Positions 19,217 to 27,215 of a stretch of 61,960 bases of DNA are shown in pieces. The DNA lies in the NCBI GenBank assembly GCA_913777325.1, contig CAJYSA010000118.1, positions 1 through 61,960 on the forward strand, read 5' to 3'. Under the pieces are notes generated by a model that saw only the letters and a program-made list of their open reading frames with translations, was not told the DNA's origin and did no database searches. Both the position numbers and the translations under genes were made by a program. The stretch is from an uncultured Sphingomonas sp. Its GTDB lineage: Bacteria; Pseudomonadota; Alphaproteobacteria; Sphingomonadales; Sphingomonadaceae. How positions within the stretch are numbered: the first letter of the stretch is position 1; each line of letters begins with the position of its first letter.

Positions 19217-19716
19217 GACAAGGCGATCCCTTTGTCTTCGCAGGTGAATTCGACATATTCCTTCAGGAACGGGTCGATGCCCGGTGTCTCGATCAGCACG
19301 TGCGGTGCCCAGATCGTGATCCAGTTGAACGCGCCCAGGAACACCGCCGCGCCCGAAATACGGGCGTAGCGACGCTCAAATACCGGCATAATGAAGCGTC
19401 CGGAGCCATCGAACGGCAACGGTTCGGCCCCGCCGGCGCGATCGAGGATATTGTAATCGACCCGGCCGCTGGTCGCGAACTGCGCGGCGTCCAGCGCCTC
19501 CAGCCTCGCCTTCCATACGCCGACGAACCCGGGATCGTAGGCGATCAGGCAGCGATGCTCGGGATGGGGCGCGATGATGACGGTGCCGCCATCCTTGCCG
19601 TCGTCGCGCGGCGCATTCTTGGCCAGCGTCGCGCGCAGGGTGTTGGGAATCGCGACCCGGCCCTTGTCGTCGACAAGACCAAGCCCCTTTCCCTGATAAT
19701 CCACCCTGTCGATCAC
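19213..19716 (-). CDS. mraZ: Division/cell wall cluster transcriptional repressor MraZ
   Basis: MraZ is an AbrB-fold DNA-binding protein that forms ring oligomers and represses its own dcw promoter in studied bacteria. I place the start at GTG 19716, with GAGGT six bases upstream, giving 167 residues. Both family DxxxR motifs are visible: DDKGRVAIP near residue 16 and DGSGRFIMP near 108. An upstream in-frame extension exists but lacks similarity to the family. It is the first gene of the cluster. A 10-bp-periodic GGG array at 19838-19880 is the likely operator. Confidence 0.9.
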   Translation of the reverse strand: MIDRVDYQGKGLGLVDDKGRVAIPNTLRATLAKNAPRDDGKDGGTVIIAPHPEHRCLIAYDPGFVGVWKARLEALDAAQFATSGRVDYNILDRAGGAEPLPFDGSGRFIMPVFERRYARISGAAVFLGAFNWITIWAPHVLIETPGIDPFLKEYVEFTCEDKGIALS

Positions 19717-20087
19717 GCCCACCTCGCACCCGGAGCGCACGACCCTCCTGCCCGGCGCACGGCCATCGCCGCGCGCCGACGTTGCCGTCAGCAAACAACA
19801 GTGGTCCTGCCCCCAATGTCGTGGCCATGACGTATCAGGGTTAAGCAGGGATGAGAAGGGATATTCGGGGAAATCCGGGGATCAGCCCGGCGGATCGCCA
19901 AAATGCGCGGAAAACCGACCCAACCGCCCCAACCGCACGCCAGTACAAACGCGGACGGATGGCAGAATCGACCGGATCGCCCCGCGATTTTCCGGCGAAT
20001 GGCACGCGTTCCCCGATTCTCCCCGGCGAGTCCGCGACGGGGCGACGAGGCAGGCGGCAGCCGCGGTCGGTCGCCGCGGCGAGCGGG
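19717..20087. other. Intergenic region upstream of the dcw cluster
   Basis: These 371 bases hold no convincing gene. Open frames here are short, overlap in several frames and lack ribosome-binding sites. The part near mraZ contains the five-copy GGG array. The far part has a perfect inverted repeat GCCGCGG / CCGCGGC (20060-20080) just after the stop of the minus-strand gene at 20088, without a T-run. The dcw promoter should lie in this stretch, but I cannot point to a clear -35/-10 pair. Confidence 0.6.
19838..19880 (+). promoter_or_regulatory. Probable MraZ operator: five GGG boxes with 10-bp period
   Basis: On the plus strand GGG occurs at 19838, 19848, 19858, 19868 and 19878, exactly 10 bp apart. 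Boxes two to five read aGGGA or gGGGA with A/T-rich spacers. MraZ from Escherichia coli is known to bind direct TGGGN repeats with five-base spacers, which is the same period, so all boxes face one side of the helix. Here the G-rich strand is opposite to the mraZ coding strand, and the array ends about 120 bp before the mraZ start. Autorepression of the cluster is the expected role. Confidence 0.65.
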
Positions 20088-20447
20088 TCACAGGTTGCCG
20101 CTGCTGGCGGCGGGCGCCGGCTGCGGCGCGGGGGGGACCGGCGCATCGGCGGAAGGCTGCGGCGTGGGCGCCGCGCCGGGCGTGACACCCATTTCGGCGA
20201 GCGGCTCGTTGGTGGGCAGTGCCGAGGGAGCGGACGCGGGGGCGCTCATGTTGGCGACCAGTTCCGGTTGCGCCGCGCCCGTGACGCTGACGGGCTGCTG
20301 CTGGTTGACCGAAGAGAAGATCGCGCTGGCCAGGCCGATCAGCAGCACGACCGCCGCCAGCCCGATCATGCCGACCCGCACGCGCTGGCGCGATTGCTCT
20401 GCCTGCCGGCGTTCGGCGGCGGCCTTGTCTTGAGGAGGAGCCTTCAT
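20088..20447 (-). CDS. Single-pass membrane protein with Pro/Ala-rich tail, unknown function
   Basis: This 119-residue protein starts MKAPPQDKAAAERRQAEQSR, a charged cytoplasmic segment. One membrane helix follows near residues 25-45 (GMIGLAAVVLLIGLASAIF), then a periplasmic low-complexity tail of Ala, Pro and Ser ending in ASSGNL. I do not recognise a family. It lies between the dcw promoter region and the cysteine synthase gene and points the same way as both. The start has no strong Shine-Dalgarno sequence. It is probably a real gene because the frame has a coherent topology. Confidence 0.6.
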   Translation of the reverse strand: MKAPPQDKAAAERRQAEQSRQRVRVGMIGLAAVVLLIGLASAIFSSVNQQQPVSVTGAAQPELVANMSAPASAPSALPTNEPLAEMGVTPGAAPTPQPSADAPVPPAPQPAPAASSGNL

Positions 20448-20494
20448 CGGTCGCGCGTATCTAACCGATCGTCGCGGGACTGTCGATCAATTCG

Positions 20495-21469
20495 TTAACG
20501 TCGCACCAGCCCCTTGGCCGCCAGCCAGGCCGGATCGTAGAGCGTCGAGAGATATCGGAACCCCGTGTCGCACAGGATCGTCGCGATCCGCTTGCCCGGC
20601 CCCAGCCGTTCCGCCAGCCGCACCGCGCCCGCCACGTTGATTCCCGAGGACAGCCCCAGGCACAGCCCTTCCTCGCGCAGCAGGCGATCGGTCCAGTCCA
20701 GCCCCTCCTGATCGGCGATCCGGAATTGCGCATCGACTGGTGCGCCCTCCAGGTTGGCGGTGATCCGCCCCTGCCCGATCCCCTCGGCCACCGACGATCC
20801 CTCCGCGCGCAGTTCGCCGCAGGCATAATATTCGTACAAGGCCGCGCCGTGCGGATCGCTGAGCGCGATACAGACGTCGGGATCGTGCGCCTTGAGGCCC
20901 AGCCCGACCCCCGCGAAGGTGCCGCCGGTGCCGACCGCACAGGTGAAGCCGTCGATCCGCCCCTCCATCTGCGTCCAGATCTCCTCGGCGGTGCCCATGA
21001 TGTGCGCGCGGCGATTGGCGATATTGTCGAACTGGTTGGCCCAGATCGCGCCCGGCGTCTCCTCGGCGATCCGGCGCGAGGTGTGGACGAAATGGCATGG
21101 GGACGAATAAGGCGCCGCCGGCACCGTCACCAGCTCCGCCCCCAGCGCGCGCAACGTGTCCATCTTTTCCTTCGACTGGGTGTCGGGCATCACGATGATC
21201 GTCCGATAGCCCTTGGCATTGGCGACCAGCGCCAGCCCGATGCCGGTGTTGCCCGCCGTGCCCTCCACGATCGTGCCGCCGGGCTGCAAAACGCCGCGCT
21301 CTTCCGCATCGTTGACGATGTAGAGCGCGGCGCGATCCTTCACGCTGGCCCCCGGATTGGCGAATTCGCATTTCCCGAAGATGTCGCAGCCGGTCGCCTC
21401 GCTCGGCCCCTTCAACCGGACGAGCGGGGTGTTGCCGATCAGGGAAAGCGTGTCGGTGGTGGTAAGCAT
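20495..21469 (-). CDS. cysK: Cysteine synthase, PLP-dependent
   Basis: This 324-residue PLP enzyme should replace the acetyl group of O-acetylserine with sulfide to give cysteine. The PLP lysine is in NPGASVKDRAA near residue 44. The phosphate-binding loop GTAGNTGIG lies near 70, VGTGGTFAGVG near 178 and the cofactor serine region LSSGINVAGA near 272. The insert HTSRRIAEETPGAIWANQFDN is typical of a CysK/CBS-like subgroup common in alphaproteobacteria, so exact substrate preference is open. It is a single gene on the minus strand, divergent from the polymerase gene. Confidence 0.85.
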   Translation of the reverse strand: MLTTTDTLSLIGNTPLVRLKGPSEATGCDIFGKCEFANPGASVKDRAALYIVNDAEERGVLQPGGTIVEGTAGNTGIGLALVANAKGYRTIIVMPDTQSKEKMDTLRALGAELVTVPAAPYSSPCHFVHTSRRIAEETPGAIWANQFDNIANRRAHIMGTAEEIWTQMEGRIDGFTCAVGTGGTFAGVGLGLKAHDPDVCIALSDPHGAALYEYYACGELRAEGSSVAEGIGQGRITANLEGAPVDAQFRIADQEGLDWTDRLLREEGLCLGLSSGINVAGAVRLAERLGPGKRIATILCDTGFRYLSTLYDPAWLAAKGLVRR

Positions 21470-21638
21470 GACGCGTAGATGCGGGCGGCGGCCTCCAACC
21501 GCAAGCGAATGAAACTATCCCGCGCCCTGCCGCGCCTTGAAGCGCCATGCCGCTCGCCAAGCGCCCGCTTCTCTGCCATGTTCCCGTTTCGTTTTCATCG
21601 TGACGAGTCGCTTGTCCGTGTCCCCCGCACCCCCGCCG

Positions 21639-22925
21639 ATGATGCCCGACCTGCCGCCTCGCCCGTTGCGATGGCTGTTCCTCGACCTGAACAGCTATTT
21701 CGCCAGCGTCGAGCAGCAGGTGCAGCCCGCGCTGCGCGGGCGGCCGATCATCGTCGCCCCGGTGGGATCGGACACGACGGTGGCGATCGCTGCTTCGGTG
21801 GAGGCCAAGCGGTACGGCATTTCGACCGGCACGCCGGTGTGGGAGGCCAGGCAGCGGTGCCGCGAGCTGATCGTGACCCCCGCGCGCCACGAACGCTATG
21901 TCGCGTTCCATCAGGCGATCGTCGCGGAGATCGAGCGGCACATCCCGGTGACCAGGATCTGTTCGATCGACGAGGTGGCCTGTCGCCTGCTCGACAATGA
22001 GAACAGCCGCGACCAGGCCGAAGCGCTGGCGCGGCGGATCAAGTTGGGGATCCGCGACCGCGTCGGTGCGTGCCTGACCTCCTCGGTGGGGATCGCGCCG
22101 AACCGGCTGCTCGCCAAGCTCGCCTCCGACCTGCAGAAGCCGGACGGGCTGGTGGTGTTCGAGGCCGCCGACCTGCCGCACGCGCTATATCCGCTGGCGC
22201 TGCGTGAGATTGCGGGGATCGGCGCGAAGATGGAGCGACGGCTGGCCCGCGACGGGGTCAACGACATCGCGCAACTGCTCGCCCGCCGCCCGCGCGACGC
22301 CGGCCACGCCTGGGGCGGGACGAACGGCGATCGGCTCTGGTATCTGCTCCACGGCGTCGACCTGCCCGACAAACCGACGCAGAGCCGTACGATCGGGCAC
22401 AGCCACGTCCTGTCGCCGGGCAAGCGGGGCTATGCCGCGGTGCGCCTGACCGCGCGGCGCCTCGCGCTGAAGGCGGCGAGCCGGCTGCGCCGCAAGGACT
22501 ATCGCGCCCGCCTGCTGGTGCTGCATGCGCGGTTCGAGGACGACAAGAGCGTGTGGCGCACCTCCGCGAAGCTGCCCGCGACGCAGGACAGTTTCGCGAT
22601 GCTGGCGATCCTCGACACGCTGTTGCCGCGACTGCGCGCGCAAGAGGCGGTACATCGCAGCGGATGCCGGATGATCGGGGTGACGCTGGCCGAGATCGAG
22701 CCGGTCGCGGGCGAGCAGCATTCGCTGTTCGCGCACCTGCCCGCCGACGATCCGCTGGCCCGCGAAACGCGCGGGCTGGCGCTCAGCCGCGCGATGGACC
22801 GGATCAACGAGCGATTCGGCCGCCATGCGGTGTCGGTCGGCGCGACGCATGGCGGCCGGCTGGACCGGGTGGGCACCAAGATCGCGTTCGGGCGGATCCC
22901 GGACCTTCAGGAATTCCACGAATGA
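21639..22925 (+). CDS. Y-family DNA polymerase (DinB/UmuC-like)
   Basis: This is a translesion-type polymerase. The palm motif LFLDLNSYFASVEQQ is near residue 12, with the first catalytic Asp. The second catalytic pair is in CSIDEVACR near 110. The thumb HhH region LREIAGIGAKMERRLARDGV near 188 and a little-finger domain follow, ending with a tail of 90 or so residues. The start is uncertain: ATG 21639 (MMPDLPPRP) gives 428 residues, but GTG 21618 is also possible and neither has a good ribosome site. It lacks ImuB-type company (no imuA or dnaE2 nearby). Such proteins are often mislabelled ImpB. Confidence 0.85.
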   Translation: MMPDLPPRPLRWLFLDLNSYFASVEQQVQPALRGRPIIVAPVGSDTTVAIAASVEAKRYGISTGTPVWEARQRCRELIVTPARHERYVAFHQAIVAEIERHIPVTRICSIDEVACRLLDNENSRDQAEALARRIKLGIRDRVGACLTSSVGIAPNRLLAKLASDLQKPDGLVVFEAADLPHALYPLALREIAGIGAKMERRLARDGVNDIAQLLARRPRDAGHAWGGTNGDRLWYLLHGVDLPDKPTQSRTIGHSHVLSPGKRGYAAVRLTARRLALKAASRLRRKDYRARLLVLHARFEDDKSVWRTSAKLPATQDSFAMLAILDTLLPRLRAQEAVHRSGCRMIGVTLAEIEPVAGEQHSLFAHLPADDPLARETRGLALSRAMDRINERFGRHAVSVGATHGGRLDRVGTKIAFGRIPDLQEFHE

Positions 22926-22996
22926 GCTTGCTTCTGATGCAGCGCAACAAACCGTGACTTGACGGAGTAAACGCCATCGGCGAAGCGACATGCACT

Positions 22997-23383
22997 ATGC
23001 AGAAGCTTCTTCCCCTCTCGGTGGCCGCCGCCCTGCTGGCACTGTCGGCCTGCAACTCCGAACCGTCCTCGCCGCAGGTGCTGGACAGCAACCCCGATCC
23101 CATGGCCTCGACGCTCGCCAATGCCGCGCCGGTCGAACTGCCGCCCGCGATCAAGGCCGACAAGACCATGCGCTGCAAGGATCAGAGCCTGGCCTATGTC
23201 ACCTTCTTCGATGGCGACAAGCAGGCCGTCGTCCGCACCGAGAAGGGCGGCGCCGCGACCATGCTGAAGGCCGAGAAGTCGGGCGATCCGCTGGTCGCCG
23301 AGGGCGGCTGGAAGATGACCGGCACCACCAGCGAGATCAAGCTGACCCGCCCGGGCAAGCCCGAACTGGTCTGCCATTCCTGA
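22997..23383 (+). CDS. Small lipoprotein, possibly MliC-like
   Basis: The 128-residue product has a lipoprotein signal: LPLSVAAALLALSAC, with the lipobox LSAC and Cys near residue 19. The mature part has two Cys (RCKDQ and LVCHS) that could form a disulfide, and a stretch (VRTEKGGAATMLKAEKSGD, then LTRPGKPELVC) that resembles the beta-barrel of membrane-bound C-type lysozyme inhibitors. That resemblance is by eye only. It is followed by a strong hairpin at 23391-23424. It should sit in the cell envelope. Confidence 0.7.
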   Translation: MQKLLPLSVAAALLALSACNSEPSSPQVLDSNPDPMASTLANAAPVELPPAIKADKTMRCKDQSLAYVTFFDGDKQAVVRTEKGGAATMLKAEKSGDPLVAEGGWKMTGTTSEIKLTRPGKPELVCHS

Positions 23384-23390
23384 TCCCGAT

Positions 23391-23424
23391 CGATCCGGGG
23401 CGACGCCTGAGCGGCCCCGGATCG
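23391..23424 (+). terminator. Hairpin after the lipoprotein gene
   Basis: A perfect 11-bp inverted repeat, CGATCCGGGGC (23391-23401) and GCCCCGGATCG (23414-23424), with a 12-base loop, begins eight bases after the lipoprotein stop. There is no T-run after it, so it may be a weak or Rho-assisted terminator, or a transcript-stabilising hairpin. Confidence 0.5.
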
Positions 23425-23530
23425 CCTTACTGACCCGTATCGACGATTTCGCATCGGCGCGGTGGCGCCGCGATTCAAACCTGCATCATCTTCCTTGCCC
23501 CGGCCGCACGCGCCCCGTAGCGTCGCGGAC

Positions 23531-24238
23531 ATGACCACGGTGGCGATCTACAGCCTGAAGGGTGGCGTCGGAAAGACGACGCTGGCGATCAACCTCGCCT
23601 ATTGCGCGGCGACGCATTCGGCGCGGCGCACGCTGCTGTGGGATCTCGATCCACAGGGGTCGGCCACCTGGCTGCTGGGTGACGGGCGCGCGCACGACCG
23701 TGCCGGTGCGCTGTTCGCGCGCGGGGTCTCGCCCGCCAAGCTGATCGCGCCGACCGCGTTCGAGCGGCTCGACCTGCTGCCCGCCGACGCGTCGTTGCGC
23801 GATCTCAACCACCAGCTTCGCGAGATGGACAAGAAGCGCCGGCTGCGCAAACTCGTGGCCGAACTGGGCGACTACGACAATGTCGTGCTCGATTGCCCGC
23901 CGGGGCTGACCGAAACCGCCGACCAGGTGATCCGCGCCGCCGACCTGCTGGTGGTGCCGGTCGTCCCCTCCGCCTTCGCGCAACAGGCGTTCGCGACGCT
24001 CGATCGCGAATTCGGCGGGCAGGTGCCGATGTTGCCGGTGCACATGATGGTGGACCGGCGGCGCGCGCTCCACGCCGCCGCGATCGCGCGCGACCCGGAC
24101 TGGCCGGTGATCCCGATGACCAGCGCGGTCGAGAACGCCACGGCGCAGCGGCTGCCGGTGGGCGCGGCCGCGCCGCGCAGCCCCGCCGCCGACGCCTTCG
24201 CGCACCTGTGGCGGGCGATCGAGCAGCGCCGTACTTGA
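23531..24238 (+). CDS. ParA-family ATPase, stand-alone
   Basis: The 235-residue product begins MTTVAIYSLKGGVGKTTLAINLAY, a deviant Walker A motif typical of ParA/MinD. It also has Walker B-like LWDLDPQGSATW near residue 38 and VVLDCPPGLTE near 116. No ParB gene or parS-like site is next to it, and the stop overlaps the aat start (TTGA), so it is co-translated with aat. Chromosome partition is unlikely from context. Orphan ParA proteins often position other complexes. The upstream in-frame extension to 23462 is not needed. Confidence 0.8.
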   Translation: MTTVAIYSLKGGVGKTTLAINLAYCAATHSARRTLLWDLDPQGSATWLLGDGRAHDRAGALFARGVSPAKLIAPTAFERLDLLPADASLRDLNHQLREMDKKRRLRKLVAELGDYDNVVLDCPPGLTETADQVIRAADLLVVPVVPSAFAQQAFATLDREFGGQVPMLPVHMMVDRRRALHAAAIARDPDWPVIPMTSAVENATAQRLPVGAAAPRSPAADAFAHLWRAIEQRRT

Positions 24239-24963
24239 GCGCGGCGGGCGTACTCGATCCCGCCCTGCTGCTGGGTGCCTATTCGGTCGGCGTGTTTCCG
24301 ATGGCCGACAGCCGCGAGGCGCGCAGCATCTATTGGGTCGAGCCGCGCCGGCGCGCGATCCTGCCGCTCGACGGCTTCCACCTGTCGCGCTCGTTGCGCC
24401 GCACGATCGCCGCCGACCGCTTCCGCGTCACCGTCGACCGGGCGTTCGACCGGATCATCGCGCTCTGCGCCGAGGCGGTCGAGGGACGCCCGGACACGTG
24501 GATCAACGCGATGATCGAGGATGCCTTCCTCCGGCTCCACGCGCTTGGCCATGCCCATTCGGTGGAATGCTGGGACGGCGACCGGCTGGTGGGCGGGCTG
24601 TACGGGCTGGCGCTGGGCCGCGCGTTCTTCGGCGAAAGCATGGTCAGCCGCGCGACCGACGCGTCGAAGGTGGCGATCGCCGCGCTGGTCGCGCGGTTGA
24701 CGGCGGGCGGCTACACGCTGCTCGATTGCCAGTTCATGACCACGCATCTCGCCTCGCTGGGCGCGTGCGAGATCGATCGCGCCGATTACATGGCGTTGCT
24801 GGGCGCGGCGCTTTCCTCGACCGGTTCGTCGGCGGGCGTGTCCTCGCCGGGGTCGGCGGCGGGCGCGGCGGCAGGCGATTTCTTCGCGCTCGACGCGCGG
24901 GCCGGCGCCGATGGCGCGGTGTCCGGAAACGTGGTCGTGCAGCTCTTGGGCCAGACGTCGTAG
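24235..24963 (+). CDS. aat: Leucyl/phenylalanyl-tRNA--protein transferase
   Basis: Aat adds Leu or Phe to N-terminal Arg or Lys of proteins, marking them for ClpS/ClpAP degradation. The product has AYSVGVFPMAD near residue 15, WVEPRRRAILPLDGFHLSRSLRR near 32 (two adjacent blocks), GLYGLALGRAFFGESMVS near 122 and LLDCQFMTTHLASLGA near 160. The only in-frame start by the ParA stop is TTG 24235, giving 242 residues. The last 50 residues are Ser/Ala/Gly-rich and lie opposite the 3' end of the DUF2155 gene, overlapping it by 178 bp. The conserved part ends near 24810. Confidence 0.88.
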   Translation: MSAAGVLDPALLLGAYSVGVFPMADSREARSIYWVEPRRRAILPLDGFHLSRSLRRTIAADRFRVTVDRAFDRIIALCAEAVEGRPDTWINAMIEDAFLRLHALGHAHSVECWDGDRLVGGLYGLALGRAFFGESMVSRATDASKVAIAALVARLTAGGYTLLDCQFMTTHLASLGACEIDRADYMALLGAALSSTGSSAGVSSPGSAAGAAAGDFFALDARAGADGAVSGNVVVQLLGQTS

Positions 24964-25457
24964 ACCGGGTGGATCACGACGTTCAGCGCCGGGCGCTCCT
25001 TGTAGAGCCAGCCCGAGAAGGCGCGGCGCCAGTGCGCATCGGCCCCGCGAACGTCGAGCTGGACGAAGGCGCCGGTCAGTTGCTCGGGCTCCCACGGCGC
25101 GGTCTTCTCGCACGCGCGCAGCCGGACGATGACGTCGCCGATCCGCCCCGCCTGCCCCGGCTTCAGCGTGATGTCGCGGCTGACGCCGTTGCGCTTGTTG
25201 AGCACCCCCAGCACCGCGACGCGCGCCGCCATCGGGGTGGTGCCCGCGTCGGTGGCGGCGTCCTGCGGGTCCGCGCTCACCTCGTCGGCGGCGGGGCGCG
25301 CGGGCGCCGTATCGGGCACGTCCTTGCTCACGATCGTGGGGTCGCGCGGCGCATCGGACGCGGCCGGGCGATCCCCCGCGCGCAGGCTCAGCCCCGCCCA
25401 GGTCGCTCCCGCCGCCGCCACCAGAACCAGCCCGCCGATCGCGAGCGGACGCTTCAC
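24786..25457 (-). CDS. DUF2155 family exported protein
   Basis: This 223-residue protein starts at GTG 25457, which overlaps the NDUFA12 stop as GTGA. It has an N-terminal signal anchor (LAIGGLVLVAAAGATWAGL). The conserved region runs from AVLGVLNKRNGVSRD near residue 81 to HPVYDVWPKSC near 173, with two Cys (RACEK and KSC), matching DUF2155 proteins of alphaproteobacteria. The last 50 residues are low-complexity Ala/Pro/Glu and lie antisense to the end of aat. The function of the family is not known; the link to NDUFA12 suggests envelope or respiratory context. Confidence 0.85.
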   Translation of the reverse strand: MKRPLAIGGLVLVAAAGATWAGLSLRAGDRPAASDAPRDPTIVSKDVPDTAPARPAADEVSADPQDAATDAGTTPMAARVAVLGVLNKRNGVSRDITLKPGQAGRIGDVIVRLRACEKTAPWEPEQLTGAFVQLDVRGADAHWRRAFSGWLYKERPALNVVIHPVYDVWPKSCTTTFPDTAPSAPARASSAKKSPAAAPAADPGEDTPADEPVEESAAPSNAM

Positions 25458-25849
25458 GCGTCAGGGCTCCACGCCTCGTAATCGCCGGTCGCCGCGGCGC
25501 GGTGGCCGCCCTTCTCCAGCGCGCCCTGCGGGCGATAGGCATAAGCGGTGCCGGTCATGTTCGGCACCGCCGGCTTCTCCCACTGGCGCGGGGCGGGCAG
25601 CACCTCGGTCGGCACGCCGTCCACCTGCCGGTGCAGCCAGCTGAACCACTCGGGCGGGACGCGGCTGACGTCGTTGGCGCCGGCGAAGATCACCCAGCGG
25701 CGCGGTTCGCCCGCGGTGTCCCGGCCACCCTGCCAATAGGTGTTGCCCAGCGAATCCTCGCCCACCTGGCGCTTGCCGCGCAGACCATACAGGACGGTGC
25801 CCCAGCTTGCGCCGTTCCACCAGGTGAAGGGGTTGAGATTGATGCCCAT
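25454..25849 (-). CDS. NADH:ubiquinone oxidoreductase accessory subunit NDUFA12
   Basis: This 131-residue protein is the bacterial form of a complex I accessory subunit found in alphaproteobacteria and mitochondria. It begins MGINLNPFTWWNGASWGTVLYG. Family blocks are GNTYWQGG near residue 35, RRWVIFAGANDVSRVPPEWFSWLH near 48 (two parts) and MTGTAYAYRPQG near 96. It should attach at the junction of the matrix and membrane arms of complex I. The start at ATG 25849 is preferred over an upstream in-frame codon because the family begins there. It is coupled to the DUF2155 gene. Confidence 0.9.
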   Translation of the reverse strand: MGINLNPFTWWNGASWGTVLYGLRGKRQVGEDSLGNTYWQGGRDTAGEPRRWVIFAGANDVSRVPPEWFSWLHRQVDGVPTEVLPAPRQWEKPAVPNMTGTAYAYRPQGALEKGGHRAAATGDYEAWSPDA

Positions 25850-25906
25850 CGTGGCGCCTCGCTTACCCGCCCGCGCCCGCGCGTTCAACACCCCGCGTGC
25901 GGTGCG

Positions 25907-26512
25907 TCATTCGGGCGTGGCCACCCCGACCGCCAGCGGCCCCTTGCGCCCCTGCACCACCCGCGCGCGCAACCGTTGCTCGGGCTCGACATCGGCGATC
26001 CCGGCGCGGCGCAGCGTTTCCATGTGGACGAAGATGTCGCCGGGCCGCGCCAGCGCCACCAGAAAGCCGTAGCCCTTGACGCGGTTGAACCATTTGACGC
26101 TGACGTCTTCCCAATCCGCCTGCGCCGTCATCTCGTCGGGCGCGACCTCGGGCGCGATTCGGGCGCGGTCGCGGTCGCGCACGACATCGGTGGCCGCCGC
26201 CAAATCGAGCGCGGAGATCGCCACCGCCTGCCACCCGCGCGGCCCCTGCGCCGCACGCCCCTCGACGCGCGTACCCTCCGGCAGGGTACGGCGGCCATAG
26301 GCCTGCAGCACACTGAAATGCAGCAGGACATCGCCCATGTCGGGGTCGTCGGAGACGACGAAGCCGAACCCGCGCGTGGCGTCGAACCACTTGAGCACGC
26401 CGACCAGGGCGACCGACGGCACATCGTCCGTGATCACGCCGGCGCGGCTTTCCCCGCTGTCGGTCGCTGCTCCCGCCCCGTGCTGCACCTCGCGACGCTT
26501 CCCTTTCTTCAT
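25907..26512 (-). CDS. Protein with two cold-shock domains
   Basis: The product has two CspA-type domains, each a five-strand RNA/DNA-binding barrel. The first has [18 protein letters not shown] and [11 protein letters not shown]; the second has [18 protein letters not shown] and [12 protein letters not shown]. Both keep the aromatic RNP1 and RNP2-type residues. A basic N-terminus (MKKGKRRE) precedes them and a charged linker of about 40 residues joins them. Double-CSD proteins are typical of alphaproteobacteria and may act as RNA chaperones. ATG 26512 gives 201 residues; an in-frame ATG at 26533 would add seven. Confidence 0.88.
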   Translation of the reverse strand: MKKGKRREVQHGAGAATDSGESRAGVITDDVPSVALVGVLKWFDATRGFGFVVSDDPDMGDVLLHFSVLQAYGRRTLPEGTRVEGRAAQGPRGWQAVAISALDLAAATDVVRDRDRARIAPEVAPDEMTAQADWEDVSVKWFNRVKGYGFLVALARPGDIFVHMETLRRAGIADVEPEQRLRARVVQGRKGPLAVGVATPE

Positions 26513-26564
26513 CCCCGGTTCACATCGGTGCACCGCACCATGACCGAAAGCAAGCCGCGATCGC

Positions 26565-27095
26565 TCACTCCGCCGTGGGAAGCTGACCCGGGTCGCACTC
26601 GACCACGCGTCGCGCGGTGTCCATGTCGTGCCCCGCGCGCAAGAGCGTCGCCACCTGCCGCTCGCGGTCGCGCGGATCGGCGCGCGCCGCCGCGAACGGG
26701 CCGATCCGCTTGCGCCGCGCCAGTTTCAGCGCGCTGTCGAGCGCCCCAGCCCTCGCCTCCGCCACCACGCCAGCGCGATCCTCCTCCGCCAGACCGGCGG
26801 CGCGCAGCGTTTCCGCGACCCGCCGCGCGCCATAGCCGCGCCGCGCCAATGCCGCGCCCTTCATCTCCGCGAAGCCGCGATCGTCGACATAGCCCGCGTC
26901 CGCCATCCGCTGCGCCACGGCGTGCGGATCGGCGGACGGCCCGTCCCACCCACGCTCGCGAACCTTGCGCGCGAGATACTGCGCCAGCTTTCCGCGCGAG
27001 GTCGCGAACCGCTCGACATAGCGCAACGCCAGCCGCTCCAACGCGGCGGCATCGAGCGGGGGCGGCGGGCGACGCGGAGCTCTGGGTTCGGGCAC
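26565..27095 (-). CDS. recX: RecX-family regulatory protein
   Basis: RecX binds RecA filaments and limits recombination. The 176-residue product consists of repeated three-helix units: [19 protein letters not shown], then [20 protein letters not shown] and [19 protein letters not shown]. The blocks YVDDRGFAE and GYGARRV are characteristic. I prefer GTG 27095 because AAGG lies five bases upstream. The frame extends to ATG 27164, but that part runs through an AT-rich segment. There is no recA next to it. It is divergent from the acyl-AMP ligase gene. Confidence 0.85.
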   Translation of the reverse strand: MPEPRAPRRPPPPLDAAALERLALRYVERFATSRGKLAQYLARKVRERGWDGPSADPHAVAQRMADAGYVDDRGFAEMKGAALARRGYGARRVAETLRAAGLAEEDRAGVVAEARAGALDSALKLARRKRIGPFAAARADPRDRERQVATLLRAGHDMDTARRVVECDPGQLPTAE

Positions 27096-27215
27096 GCCTT
27101 GATTGTGCCACACTGACCATGGATTTTGAGGGTCAAATTTTAACCTAGGCCGGCAAACCGCCATTTTTGCCGATCAACCATTGCGCCCGCGTTACAGGTG
27201 CGACAGGAACACAGG

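Noticed and set aside
20060-20080. Perfect palindrome GCCGCGG / CCGCGGC as a terminator for the gene at 20088
   Set aside because: The stem is short and there is no T-run on the minus strand. It is kept only as a note in the intergenic entry.
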